Assembly (NCBI GenBank): GCA_009778835.1
Contig: WRFK01000069.1
Coordinates: 1 to 7,608, forward strand
Origin: Spirochaetaceae bacterium
GTDB taxonomy: Bacteria; Spirochaetota; Spirochaetia; CADAEX01
DNA length: 7,608 bases
Reading direction: 5' to 3'
Part shown: positions 1 to 6,820 of the stretch, one piece after another
Position numbering within the stretch: the stretch's first letter is position 1
How the letters are laid out: each line of letters opens with the position of its first letter
Translations under genes and position numbers: made by a program
Notes under the pieces: generated by a model
Seen by the model: the letters and a program-made list of their open reading frames with translations, nothing else
Databases searched by the model: none
Told to the model about the DNA's origin: nothing

Positions 1-13
1 AAAATAGATTTTA

Positions 14-30
14 TCTTCTTTTCAAGAAGA
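14..30 (+). promoter_or_regulatory. Small hairpin directly upstream of the HEAT-gene ribosome binding site
   Basis: Two perfect 7-base arms, TCTTCTT (14-20) and AAGAAGA (24-30), flank a 3-base loop. The stem abuts and by one base overlaps the AAGGAG Shine-Dalgarno at 30-35. Only two of the seven pairs are G-C, so the stem is weak. It could be the remnant of an upstream gene's terminator, a modest translational control element, or chance in AT-rich DNA. The transcript start lies outside the window, so its role cannot be settled here. Confidence 0.25.
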
Positions 31-41
31 AGGAGTGAAAA

Positions 42-1403
42 ATGAAATTACATAAATTGTTGTTGCTCATTTATTTTATCTTTTTTTCTGCTATCCTTTG
101 TTTTTCGCAAGATACAACCCCAACAACAGTGGAAGATAACACTATTTCATTGAGAAGAGAACGGGAACGCACCCTTGCTTTTGGACTTAACAGTGAAGTC
201 TCTGGTCTTATTAAAGAGTTTATTGCAAGTAAAGACTTATCATATAACGACCATGTTTTAAAACTTTTTAGCAACACAAAGAGTGACCAGATTCTAAGAG
301 ATATTATTGAGTTATATACAGTTTTAAAATCAAATAATTTAACGAATCAGGTAATTGAAAAGATTAAAGATAGAGATTATGAAACCAGAAGTGTAATAGT
401 TGCAGGCATACGTTATATTTCCGAAATAAAAGCTGTAAAAGAGAACCAGGAGCTTTTTCTTGAACTTTTAAATGATAACCAAAGAGAATATAGAATTGAA
501 GCAATAAAAGCATTAACAGCCACAGGTAATAAAAATTATTCAAAGTCCCTTATGGAGCTATATGAAACAGAAGATGAACCTTCGGTAAGATTACAGATAC
601 TTCTTGATATTGGAAAACTTGAAGATCCCGCAACAGCAGAATTTCTAAAAGATATAGCATCTGACAAATATCTTGAAAGAACATACAGACAATATGCAAT
701 AAATTCACTTGGATATTTAAAAGATGAAAACAGCTTTGATGATCTTGTTGCAGCATATAAAGAGGATGATCCTCTTATAAGAATATATGCTCTTTCAGCT
801 ATAGCAAAATATGATAAAAAAGAAGCAAATGCAATTATCCTTGAATCAATGAGAGATGAAAATTGGCGAATAAGAAAACAAGCTATCACCGATGCAGGAG
901 AGAGAAAAAGCAAGGATTTTGTTCAGATACTTATTTACAGAGTAGATAAAGACCCTGTTGAAGATATAAGAATGACTTCTCTTACTGCTCTTTCGGAAAT
1001 TGGGGGAAAAGAAGCATTTGATTTTATAAGGTCAAAAGCAATGGATGCCAGAGCCAGCGTAAAAATGAGGCATCATGCTTTTACACTGGCAGTAAATAAA
1101 GATACGGCAAATTCACTTACCATGATTGAAACTATTTTTGAAAAAGAATCAAGCGCTTCCAATAAAGCTTTTTTGGAAAGCCTTACCAGTGAACTTTGTA
1201 AAGTAGAATATTCCGGGCTTTCCCCTTTTTTCGAGAAAATGCTTGATAGCAGTTCGGTTGTTATAAGAATAGCGGGTCTTAGGGGAATACGGCTTAACAA
1301 AATAAGCAGCCTAAAAGATAAAGTCAAAGCAATAGCAGAAGATCAAAAACAGGCAACTGCTGTAAAAAATAATGCCCTTGCAACTCTGGAATCTCTAAAA
1401 TAG
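42..1403 (+). CDS. Exported HEAT-repeat protein
   Basis: This 453-residue protein has an N-terminal signal sequence: basic MKLHK, then a hydrophobic stretch (about residues 6-22), with likely signal peptidase I cleavage near FSQ-D at 23-24. It is therefore probably periplasmic. From about residue 100 to the end it is a run of paired amphipathic helices of HEAT type, with recurring patterns such as EYRIEAIKALTATG (149-162), PSVRLQILLDIGKL (180-193), PLIRIYALSAIAKY (244-257), NWRIRKQAITDAG (274-286) and EDIRMTSLTALSEIGG (307-322). Such solenoids normally bind other proteins; no catalytic motif is visible. The ATG start is set by AAGGAG at 30-35, six bases upstream. It ends in TAG, 14 bases from the stop of the convergent VWA gene. 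Residue C20 is preceded by AIL, which is not a good lipobox, so a lipoprotein is less likely. The partner and pathway are unknown. Confidence 0.88.
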   Translation: MKLHKLLLLIYFIFFSAILCFSQDTTPTTVEDNTISLRRERERTLAFGLNSEVSGLIKEFIASKDLSYNDHVLKLFSNTKSDQILRDIIELYTVLKSNNLTNQVIEKIKDRDYETRSVIVAGIRYISEIKAVKENQELFLELLNDNQREYRIEAIKALTATGNKNYSKSLMELYETEDEPSVRLQILLDIGKLEDPATAEFLKDIASDKYLERTYRQYAINSLGYLKDENSFDDLVAAYKEDDPLIRIYALSAIAKYDKKEANAIILESMRDENWRIRKQAITDAGERKSKDFVQILIYRVDKDPVEDIRMTSLTALSEIGGKEAFDFIRSKAMDARASVKMRHHAFTLAVNKDTANSLTMIETIFEKESSASNKAFLESLTSELCKVEYSGLSPFFEKMLDSSSVVIRIAGLRGIRLNKISSLKDKVKAIAEDQKQATAVKNNALATLESLK

Positions 1404-1418
1404 CTCTTCAACTATTTT
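1397..1418. terminator. Possible weak bidirectional terminator between convergent genes
   Basis: AAAATAG (1397-1403, the end of the HEAT gene) and CTATTTT (1412-1418) are perfect inverted repeats separated by 8 bases. They fall exactly where the plus-strand HEAT gene and the minus-strand VWA gene converge, and a short T run follows on the plus strand. The stem has only one G-C pair, so intrinsic termination would be weak. The position is the main argument for it. Confidence 0.25.
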
Positions 1419-2455
1419 TAATGCAAAGGAACGCCTCTGTGTTCTGTTAAATGCATTATTGAATTAATTTTTTCCAGAGGAGATATATATTCCCAAAATT
1501 TTATACTTAGAATATGCTGTTTCTCTGTTTTTATCTTTATATTCTTCTCTAAAGGATTTTCAATTTCTTTATCCCCATTTTCAGGGAAAAACTCCGGTCT
1601 TAAGGGAGTAAAAATATATTTTTCTCCATCAAATTTTAAACTTGCAATAGTTCCCGGTATCTTATAAAGAAAAATAAGATAAGAAGAATTACCACCGCCT
1701 ACAGATTTAACAGCTCCTGATTTAAATGGATGAATATTTCTGCTGGTTCCTACAATTTGATCATTCTGGTTAGCAACTTTCATAATAATAGGTCTTCTGT
1801 TGATGTTATCTGAGTTATTGCCTTCTTTATCAACATCTTTGATATCAATATCGTTACGTACAATATTATATGACTCTTTGACTGAAGACCTGGAATAATA
1901 CCTTATAATCATAAGGAAAATAATAATTATAAGTAAAATAATAATTATTATACTTATTAATAAAATATTATTTTTGGATTTTTTTGTATTGTCCGAAGCA
2001 GAACCTGTTACAATTGAGGGACCTTTTTCTTCTGTTGAATTATTAAAATCACTGCTGGAAATATTACTATTATCAAGATAGGTAAATATACTGTTTTGAG
2101 ATGAACCATTATCTGCCTGCGACTGTTTGCCAAAAGAAGCATCTGTTGATGATGAAATTCCATTCTGGTTTTTTCCATGTGCAGCAGTTCCATCTCTTCC
2201 GGAAGAAGCATCGGATGCGCCTGTTGAACTTGTCGTACCTGTTACGCCTGTTGTACCAGCAGAGCCAGTTGAACCTGTTGAGCTTGTCGAGCCTGTCGAG
2301 CCTGTCGAGCTTGTTGAACCAGATGTACTTGTTGAGCCTATCGAGCTTGTTGAACCAGATGTACTTGTTGAGCCTGTCGAGCTTGTTGCGCCAGATTTAC
2401 TTCCTGAGCCTCTGTTTTCTGTTACCGAAGCAGATTCGCCATGGCCACCCGGCAA
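1418..2455 (-). CDS. C-terminal part of the broken VWA protein: Ser/Thr/Gly linker, transmembrane helix, cytoplasmic domain
   Basis: This is the downstream portion left after the internal stop. The open frame really runs from 2599; a TTG at 2455 is the first annotatable start, but nothing resembling a ribosome binding site precedes it, so independent translation is doubtful. Counted from 2455, residues 16-86 are rich in Ser, Thr and Gly with a 12-residue repeat. Residues 163-184 form a very Ile/Leu-rich membrane helix followed by RYYSR, giving an outside-to-inside topology. The last ~160 residues should be cytoplasmic. They contain SRNIHPFKSG and a glycine-rich VGGGNSSYLIFL motif, then alternating beta-like stretches (IASLKFDGEKYIFTPL). 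I do not recognise this domain; an FHA-like or other beta-sandwich fold is possible but unsupported by clear motifs. TAA ends it at 1418. Confidence 0.5.
   Translation of the reverse strand: MPGGHGESASVTENRGSGSKSGATSSTGSTSTSGSTSSIGSTSTSGSTSSTGSTGSTSSTGSTGSAGTTGVTGTTSSTGASDASSGRDGTAAHGKNQNGISSSTDASFGKQSQADNGSSQNSIFTYLDNSNISSSDFNNSTEEKGPSIVTGSASDNTKKSKNNILLISIIIIILLIIIIFLMIIRYYSRSSVKESYNIVRNDIDIKDVDKEGNNSDNINRRPIIMKVANQNDQIVGTSRNIHPFKSGAVKSVGGGNSSYLIFLYKIPGTIASLKFDGEKYIFTPLRPEFFPENGDKEIENPLEKNIKIKTEKQHILSIKFWEYISPLEKINSIMHLTEHRGVPLH
2307..2414 (-). repeat. 36-bp tandem repeat (two near-identical units and one degenerate unit) in the VWA linker
   Basis: Units at 2307-2342 and 2343-2378 differ at one base (plus strand, GAGCCTATC versus GAGCCTGTC near the end). 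A third unit at 2379-2414 is clearly related but diverged. Each unit encodes 12 residues of the type GSTSSxGSTSTS on the minus strand. Related 9-base pieces (plus strand GAGCCTGTC) continue across about 2280-2306, and looser Ser/Thr/Gly coding extends to about 2200. The unit is a multiple of three, so unit gain or loss would change linker length without breaking the frame. The tract is visibly more GC-rich than its surroundings. Confidence 0.8.
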
Positions 2456-2599
2456 TTTTACAATACTTATCTTCCAGTTTGTTTTTTTAAGCTCCTCTAT
2501 CTCTTTTTCAAAAAGATTAACTCCTGTTGCAGGATCAATAACTGATTGATATGGACTTGCGGAAGAAGGGTTGTGAGCGCCATCAGTTAAAATTACAAT

Positions 2600-3010
2600 T
2601 TAGCGGCTTGAATTATTTGTAATACCTGAAACATAGGTTCTAAGATATTTCAAAGCTGAAATAAAATCTGTATGTTTTCCAAGTGGATATAATAAAAAAA
2701 GATCTTTTAAAATATATTCAATATCATTTTTATTCCTGATCTGCCGGGAAAGAATAAAGGAGGGCTCTGAATCAAAAGTTATAAGATGGAATGTATCTCC
2801 ATATTTTAAATAATCAGAAATAATATCTTTCATAATATAATTTAAAATATCATTATAAATAGGGAATACACTTCCCGATGTATCAAGAAGTACAACCATA
2901 TCAACAGGAGTTATCCCATGCCCGTCAGCAGGAGATGAATCTGCCTGTGAAGGGATAATTAAAAAGAATCCTGCTATCAATAAAACTAATATTAAATTTT
3001 TTTTACTCAT
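2600..3010 (-). CDS. N-terminal fragment of the VWA protein (signal peptide and half of the VWA domain)
   Basis: If translation stops at the internal TAA, this 136-residue product is made. It starts MSKKN, followed by a hydrophobic core (residues 6-20) and likely signal peptidase I cleavage after SQA (21-23). The first VWA strand carries the MIDAS motif DTSGS (43-47), with T114 in GKHTD as the second metal-site element. The fragment ends at SSR (134-136), just before the strand that should carry the third MIDAS aspartate. A half-domain exported without its last strands and without a membrane anchor is unlikely to fold stably. The ATG at 3008-3010 is one base from the greA stop codon (3012-3014). 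Confidence 0.6.
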   Translation of the reverse strand: MSKKNLILVLLIAGFFLIIPSQADSSPADGHGITPVDMVVLLDTSGSVFPIYNDILNYIMKDIISDYLKYGDTFHLITFDSEPSFILSRQIRNKNDIEYILKDLFLLYPLGKHTDFISALKYLRTYVSGITNNSSR

Positions 3011-3011
3011 T

Positions 3012-5699
3012 TTATATAAGCTCTGACTTTGTTATTTTTTTAACAGTATAATTATAATTTCTGTCATTTATTGTAAAATTCAAGTTTTCATCAACTTTTG
3101 CATTTAATAATGCACTTCCAAAAGGGGCCATATAAGAAATAATATTTTCCTCCGGAGAAGATTCCCATGGACCAAGTATTGTATATGTTTCTTTTGCTTT
3201 TGTCTCATTATTGATAAGTACAATTTTTGTGCCAAAAGAAATTTTATTGGTATTTACTGTTGCAGGATCAAACACATAACACTTCTCTATTTCTTCTTTT
3301 AATTTTCCTACTGTTACATTAAGCATTTCCTGTTTTTCCTTACCTGCTTTATATTCGGCATTTTCACTAAGGTCACCAAGAGCTATTGCTTTACCAATTT
3401 CTTTTGAGTTATTGGGAACTTCAACTTCAAGAATATATTTAAGTTCTTTTTTCTTTTTTTCAAGACTTTCAGGCGTAACAATAAGACCGCGTGATATAAT
3501 ATCAATCTCTTCTTCGATTCCGATAAATTTAATATCTGGATGGATATCCTTGATATTTTTCTTGATTTCGATCTTTAATGCCGGATCAACTCCCTTTATA
3601 TCATCTATAAGAGAAATCATTCTTATAATTACATTTTTATCAGCATTAAAGATAAATTTTTCAAGCTTTTTATCTTTAAACAGATAATTATTAAGTTGTT
3701 TATTGATCTTTTTATTATTACTTACATTTCTTTTATTAACAATTTCCCTGCATGTAATATCAAGAAGATGTATTGCGCTAACAAGAATTTTTTCTTCTCC
3801 AGGCGATGCTTTTTCAAAAATAGCATATTCTTCTATATTTTTTAAAATCCAGATAAAAGTTTCGCGGTACTCTTTATAATTTTCATATATTGTCTTTACA
3901 AGCTCTGCTACTTTATCTTTATAATCTTCTGCAATTAAGGCATCGATAACGCTTCTATTAAGATATTCGGGGAATATTTCAAGATAGATTGCAGACCAGT
4001 TCTGATCAAATATTTTTACTTTATCAAGGAAAAGTTTTTTAAGATCCGAATCTGTTATTTTTGTAAACAGGGCAGGGATATCGGTTACATTTTTAATAAG
4101 ATCATTGAACTTTACATTAATACCTGGATTTAGATGCGGGAATTTTGAGACAATCTGGTCAACAAGAAGGTAACTGCAAATAACATATTCATTTGGGGAA
4201 TTATAAGATTTCAGGTAATTCGTAAAATATTGAAACATTTCAGGAAAATAATCTGATTCAATGGAAACTTCATCCACAAAATCAAGAAGTGTTTTTAATT
4301 TATCAAAAAATCCTGCTTCTGCCTTGAAATTGTTATAAGCTTTTTCTTCAAAAGTAATAGGCTTATCTCTTACAACAAAAAAATCTGCCTTATCCGGAAG
4401 GTTTCCAAAATCTGTATTTGTTTTAAGAATTTTTCTTGCCTCATTGCTCCATGATGTCCATTCGCCGGTTGTAAGTATACTCGGAACAAGTTCGCTTTTA
4501 ATTCTTTTTATATCTGCAGAATTGCCAAAACTTTTTATAATTGTTTTAAGAGTCCATGAAACATCGCTTTTAACCATCTTCCTGAGCTCATCTTTTTTCT
4601 TTGTGCTTTTATAAACCCAGAAGTGCTCTTTTCCAAGCATTAGAAGTGCATTTACAGCCATTTTAAGAGACATTGCGTGTCCCTTCTTTTTTATAAAATC
4701 AATTACAACATTATCGCCTTTAATATCTATAATTTTTCCTATTCCCCAAGATCTGTGGAATACAAAATTATTTGTTTCAAAGGATATATGTTTTTCAAAA
4801 TCAGCAATAGCTTCGTGAATATTTCTCCATTTTTGGGAAAGGTTTGAGATTTTTACATATTCCTCAACCTGGCTGTGATAGCTGTATTTCTGGGAAAAAC
4901 AGTATATTATTTCGCTTCTCATTTCGCTATTAGCAGGTTCAAAAGCAAGTATATGTTTTAAAATATCTATTGCATAATCCCAGTTTGTTCTATTTTTATA
5001 ATGTTCATAAAGTTCTTCAAGAAGCTGACAAGCTCTTTCTTCACCAATATTTTTTGTTACTTTTTTAGTTAAATGATAAAAGAAATCAATCTCATCCGGA
5101 CAGTATTCAATAAGTTTTGGCCATAGCTCTTTTACAGCAGAAAACTGCTTTTTATTTGCATATCTGTGAATAGCTTTTTTATAATAATCTATGGCTTTTT
5201 CTTTATTGCTGTCAGCTTCATATTTTTCCGCAAGATGTTTTATAATTTCAGTCTCATCATAATCAACTTTTATAAGCCTTTCCCAAACATCGATTTTCTT
5301 ATCGTTTTCCCCTTCATTTTCATAACCTTCAGCAAGCATTCTCAAAGCGATTTTATTCTCTCCGTAATCGAGAATTCTTTCGCAAAGATATTCAACAATA
5401 TTCCATTTGTGGTTATCGGAAAAAATATTGATTAAAACTATAAGGTTTGAATCATCAATAATATGTTTTGAAAGTGAAAGAATTCCTGAAATATAGAGCG
5501 CAATAATACTGTTTTTTGAATGAACTAAATGTTCTTCACACAGTTCAAGAACTTCTTGTAAAGATTCATTATCGCCTGAATCTTTAATCAGGTGATTAAG
5601 GTCCTTAAAATTATTAATTGAATAACTTTTTATTGTAGCACGTGTCCATTTTTCTTCATTAAGCATTTGACCAATATTTTCAAGCAAGTTTGAACTCAT
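3012..5699 (-). CDS. greA: GreA transcript-cleavage factor fused to a large helical-repeat N-terminus
   Basis: This 895-residue protein ends in a complete GreA. Residues about 741-805 form the coiled coil with the tip motif GDLSENAEY (775-783); D776 and E779 match the acidic pair that coordinates the second catalytic metal in RNA polymerase. Residues about 806-895 match the FKBP-like C-terminal domain (GPWESS, ISYMAPFGSALL). GreA inserts its coiled coil into the RNA polymerase secondary channel and stimulates cleavage of backtracked RNA. The N-terminal ~300 residues are helical TPR-like repeats. Residues about 312-350 (HRSWGIGKI, then VVIDF) look like a small Tudor/SH3-type barrel, and the 350-740 region is mostly helical without a recognised domain. 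Ordinary GreA is about 158 residues; long fusions are known, from memory, in Borrelia, Treponema and Chlamydia. GGAG at 5706-5709 lies six bases before the ATG. It is the second gene of the operon, 51 bits of sequence (5700-5750) after the TPR gene. Confidence 0.92.
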   Translation of the reverse strand: MSSNLLENIGQMLNEEKWTRATIKSYSINNFKDLNHLIKDSGDNESLQEVLELCEEHLVHSKNSIIALYISGILSLSKHIIDDSNLIVLINIFSDNHKWNIVEYLCERILDYGENKIALRMLAEGYENEGENDKKIDVWERLIKVDYDETEIIKHLAEKYEADSNKEKAIDYYKKAIHRYANKKQFSAVKELWPKLIEYCPDEIDFFYHLTKKVTKNIGEERACQLLEELYEHYKNRTNWDYAIDILKHILAFEPANSEMRSEIIYCFSQKYSYHSQVEEYVKISNLSQKWRNIHEAIADFEKHISFETNNFVFHRSWGIGKIIDIKGDNVVIDFIKKKGHAMSLKMAVNALLMLGKEHFWVYKSTKKKDELRKMVKSDVSWTLKTIIKSFGNSADIKRIKSELVPSILTTGEWTSWSNEARKILKTNTDFGNLPDKADFFVVRDKPITFEEKAYNNFKAEAGFFDKLKTLLDFVDEVSIESDYFPEMFQYFTNYLKSYNSPNEYVICSYLLVDQIVSKFPHLNPGINVKFNDLIKNVTDIPALFTKITDSDLKKLFLDKVKIFDQNWSAIYLEIFPEYLNRSVIDALIAEDYKDKVAELVKTIYENYKEYRETFIWILKNIEEYAIFEKASPGEEKILVSAIHLLDITCREIVNKRNVSNNKKINKQLNNYLFKDKKLEKFIFNADKNVIIRMISLIDDIKGVDPALKIEIKKNIKDIHPDIKFIGIEEEIDIISRGLIVTPESLEKKKKELKYILEVEVPNNSKEIGKAIALGDLSENAEYKAGKEKQEMLNVTVGKLKEEIEKCYVFDPATVNTNKISFGTKIVLINNETKAKETYTILGPWESSPEENIISYMAPFGSALLNAKVDENLNFTINDRNYNYTVKKITKSELI

Positions 5700-5717
5700 T
5701 TTTTTCTCCAGAAATTT

Positions 5718-5746
5718 ATTTTATAAGAAAATATTTAGAATAGCAA
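5718..5746 (-). promoter_or_regulatory. Possible internal sigma-70 promoter for greA
   Basis: On the minus strand TTGCTA (5741-5746, 4 of 6 to consensus) is followed after 17 bases by TAAAAT (5718-5723, 5 of 6). Transcription would start near 5711, about 12 bases before the greA ATG and just upstream of the GGAG site at 5706-5709. In AT-rich DNA such matches occur by chance, so this is tentative. If real, greA and the VWA gene could be expressed apart from the TPR gene. Confidence 0.35.
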
Positions 5747-5750
5747 CCTT

Positions 5751-6701
5751 TCAGTTTGAGTAAAGCTCATACACGGAAGGATTAATTTTATTGATTTTCC
5801 TCAAGACATCTTCAATTCTGTCTTTGCTGTCATTTGTACTTATATAATAATCAATAAGCCAAAAATATCTGTTTAAAAGCCTGGGAATTGTAATTTCCCT
5901 ATTTTCCACACCTTCTTCAAACTGATGCTCAAGAGTGCTTATTGCTTGTTTTAGCTTTCCAAGTTCAAGTACTTTTAATTCTCTTTTTACATTAAAAACA
6001 CCATACAATACTCCGTAGATCGGAATCCATTCATTTAGAAGCTTATCATCAAATCCAAGCGATTTTACCCTCCCAATAAGTTTTTTTATAAGAAGAGACT
6101 CAAGAGAGTGGATATCGATGCTTTGCGGATCAATAAAAAAAGCCTCCCTAAAAAATATTTTTGATGCTTTTACTTCATTTATAAAGGCATAACAATCTGC
6201 AACTTCTGCCATAATCTCCGCATCTTCGGTTTTTGACTTCATTACTGTTTCAAGATATTCAAGAGCATGACAATAGTCTCCTAAATTTTTGTAACACAAT
6301 CCAATTTTTGCCAATATTTCCAGGTCATCAGCTCCATTCTCAAGCAGTTGATTAAAATGATAAAGAGCCTGATTAAAAACCCAGTACTTTATTGCATAAA
6401 TCGTAAGTTCATCATCAGTTATGTCAAATTTTCCCGAAAAAGTAACAAAAGCTTTCCATTGCCGGAATAAATAGCAACCGCGCTCATAATGACCTTCAAC
6501 AGTCTGAAAACGCATCTTTCTTTCGATCCAGAAATTGACAAATTTAAGCCCATTTATGACAAGTTTTTCATTAAAATCAATAGAAAACGCCTTGTCTATC
6601 TCAATTTTAGCCTTCTCGAAATCACCACTTTTTAATTTATCTCTGGCAATTTGCAGTAATGATGCAATATTTCCTTTTACATCAGTTATACTTTTATCCA
6701 T
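5751..6701 (-). CDS. TPR-repeat protein, first gene of the greA operon
   Basis: This 316-residue protein has no signal peptide and should be cytoplasmic. Clear tetratricopeptide-like units lie at about 13-46 (LKSGDFEKAKIEIDKAF), 126-157 (IGLCYKNLGDYCHALEYLE) and 160-193 (VADCYAFINEVKASKIFF, ending in FIDP). The rest is helical with a Trp/Tyr-rich stretch at 276-287. TPR proteins are usually scaffolds for protein complexes; no enzymatic motif is present. The ATG at 6701 is preceded by AAGGA (6708-6712), six bases away, which supports this start. It ends in TGA, 51 bases before the greA start. Its cytoplasmic location and link to a GreA fusion that also carries TPR-like repeats make a role around transcription conceivable, but that is only inference from position. 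I cannot assign a family name. Confidence 0.85.
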   Translation of the reverse strand: MDKSITDVKGNIASLLQIARDKLKSGDFEKAKIEIDKAFSIDFNEKLVINGLKFVNFWIERKMRFQTVEGHYERGCYLFRQWKAFVTFSGKFDITDDELTIYAIKYWVFNQALYHFNQLLENGADDLEILAKIGLCYKNLGDYCHALEYLETVMKSKTEDAEIMAEVADCYAFINEVKASKIFFREAFFIDPQSIDIHSLESLLIKKLIGRVKSLGFDDKLLNEWIPIYGVLYGVFNVKRELKVLELGKLKQAISTLEHQFEEGVENREITIPRLLNRYFWLIDYYISTNDSKDRIEDVLRKINKINPSVYELYSN

Positions 6702-6715
6702 GTTTTTTCCTTATT

Positions 6716-6744
6716 ATTATACTTGCCAAAACAAAATAGGTCAA
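6716..6744 (-). promoter_or_regulatory. Strong sigma-70 promoter for the TPR-greA-VWA operon
   Basis: On the minus strand TTGACC (6739-6744, 5 of 6) and a perfect TATAAT (6716-6721) are separated by exactly 17 bases (6722-6738). The expected start point is near 6709, only about 8 bases before the ATG at 6701 and inside the AAGGA ribosome binding site (6708-6712). Either the leader is extremely short or the true start point is a few bases upstream of the expected position. This is the best-matching promoter by sequence in the window together with that of the antitoxin gene. Confidence 0.75.
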
Positions 6745-6770
6745 TTGAGCTATCTTTTCTAATGCCAACA

Positions 6771-6799
6771 TTGAGTCTTTTCAATTGCTTTAATAAAAA
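6771..6799 (+). promoter_or_regulatory. Tentative promoter for rpe
   Basis: TTGAGT (6771-6776, 4 of 6) and TAAAAA (6794-6799, 4 of 6) are spaced by 17 bases. Transcription would begin near 6806, about 15 bases before the rpe ATG. The 119-base divergent region (6702-6820) must hold the rpe promoter unless transcription enters from outside, and this is the best pair I see. Both boxes are only moderate matches. Confidence 0.35.
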
Positions 6800-6820
6800 T
6801 AATTTGATAGTTTTTTAGTT

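Larger units (their letters stand above)
1418..3010 (-). pseudogene. Membrane-anchored VWA-domain protein gene interrupted by an in-frame TAA
   Basis: Read from the ATG at 3010, one frame of 531 codons covers a signal peptide (1-23), a VWA domain (about 36-185), a Ser/Thr/Gly-rich linker (about 200-271), a polar stretch, a transmembrane segment (about 348-369) and a C-terminal domain of about 160 residues. Codon 137 (2600-2602) is TAA. It splits the MIDAS metal site: DTSGS (43-47) and T114 lie before the stop, while the aspartate of ILTDG (D143) lies after it. There is no frameshift, and downstream coding quality is intact. One base change from AAA, CAA or GAA would explain it; typical VWA sequences have a charged or polar residue just before this strand. 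TAG, TAA and TGA all end other genes here, so recoding is unlikely. The gene starts one base after the greA stop with no good Shine-Dalgarno, which suggests translational coupling. Base error and true inactivation cannot be told apart here. Confidence 0.8.

Noticed and set aside
42..110. Lipoprotein signal in the HEAT protein (cysteine at residue 20)
   Set aside because: The residues before the cysteine (AIL) do not fit a lipobox, and a signal peptidase I site at FSQ-D follows. Spirochaetal lipoboxes can be loose, so this is not fully excluded.
536..913. Minus-strand open frame of 125 codons inside the HEAT gene
   Set aside because: It lies wholly antisense to a well-supported gene with a signal peptide and repeats; its own translation is Ser/Ile-rich with no domain.
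2280..2414. CRISPR array
   Set aside because: The 36-bp units are directly adjacent with no spacers and encode an in-frame 12-residue protein repeat.
2455..2455. TTG at 2455 as an independent start for the C-terminal half of the VWA gene
   Set aside because: No Shine-Dalgarno precedes it, it falls within the VWA fold, and the open frame continues upstream to the TAA with good VWA sequence.
2127..2549. Plus-strand open frame rich in Pro-Val-Glu-Leu repeats
   Set aside because: It is the antisense reading of the Ser/Thr/Gly repeat tract of the VWA gene. The repetitive codons keep several frames open, and no ribosome binding site or domain supports it.
2600..2602. Recoding of TAA (stop reassignment, selenocysteine or programmed readthrough)
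   Set aside because: TAA ends greA and rpe normally, selenocysteine uses TGA, and no pyrrolysine-type or readthrough signal is evident; TAA followed by A is not a leaky context.
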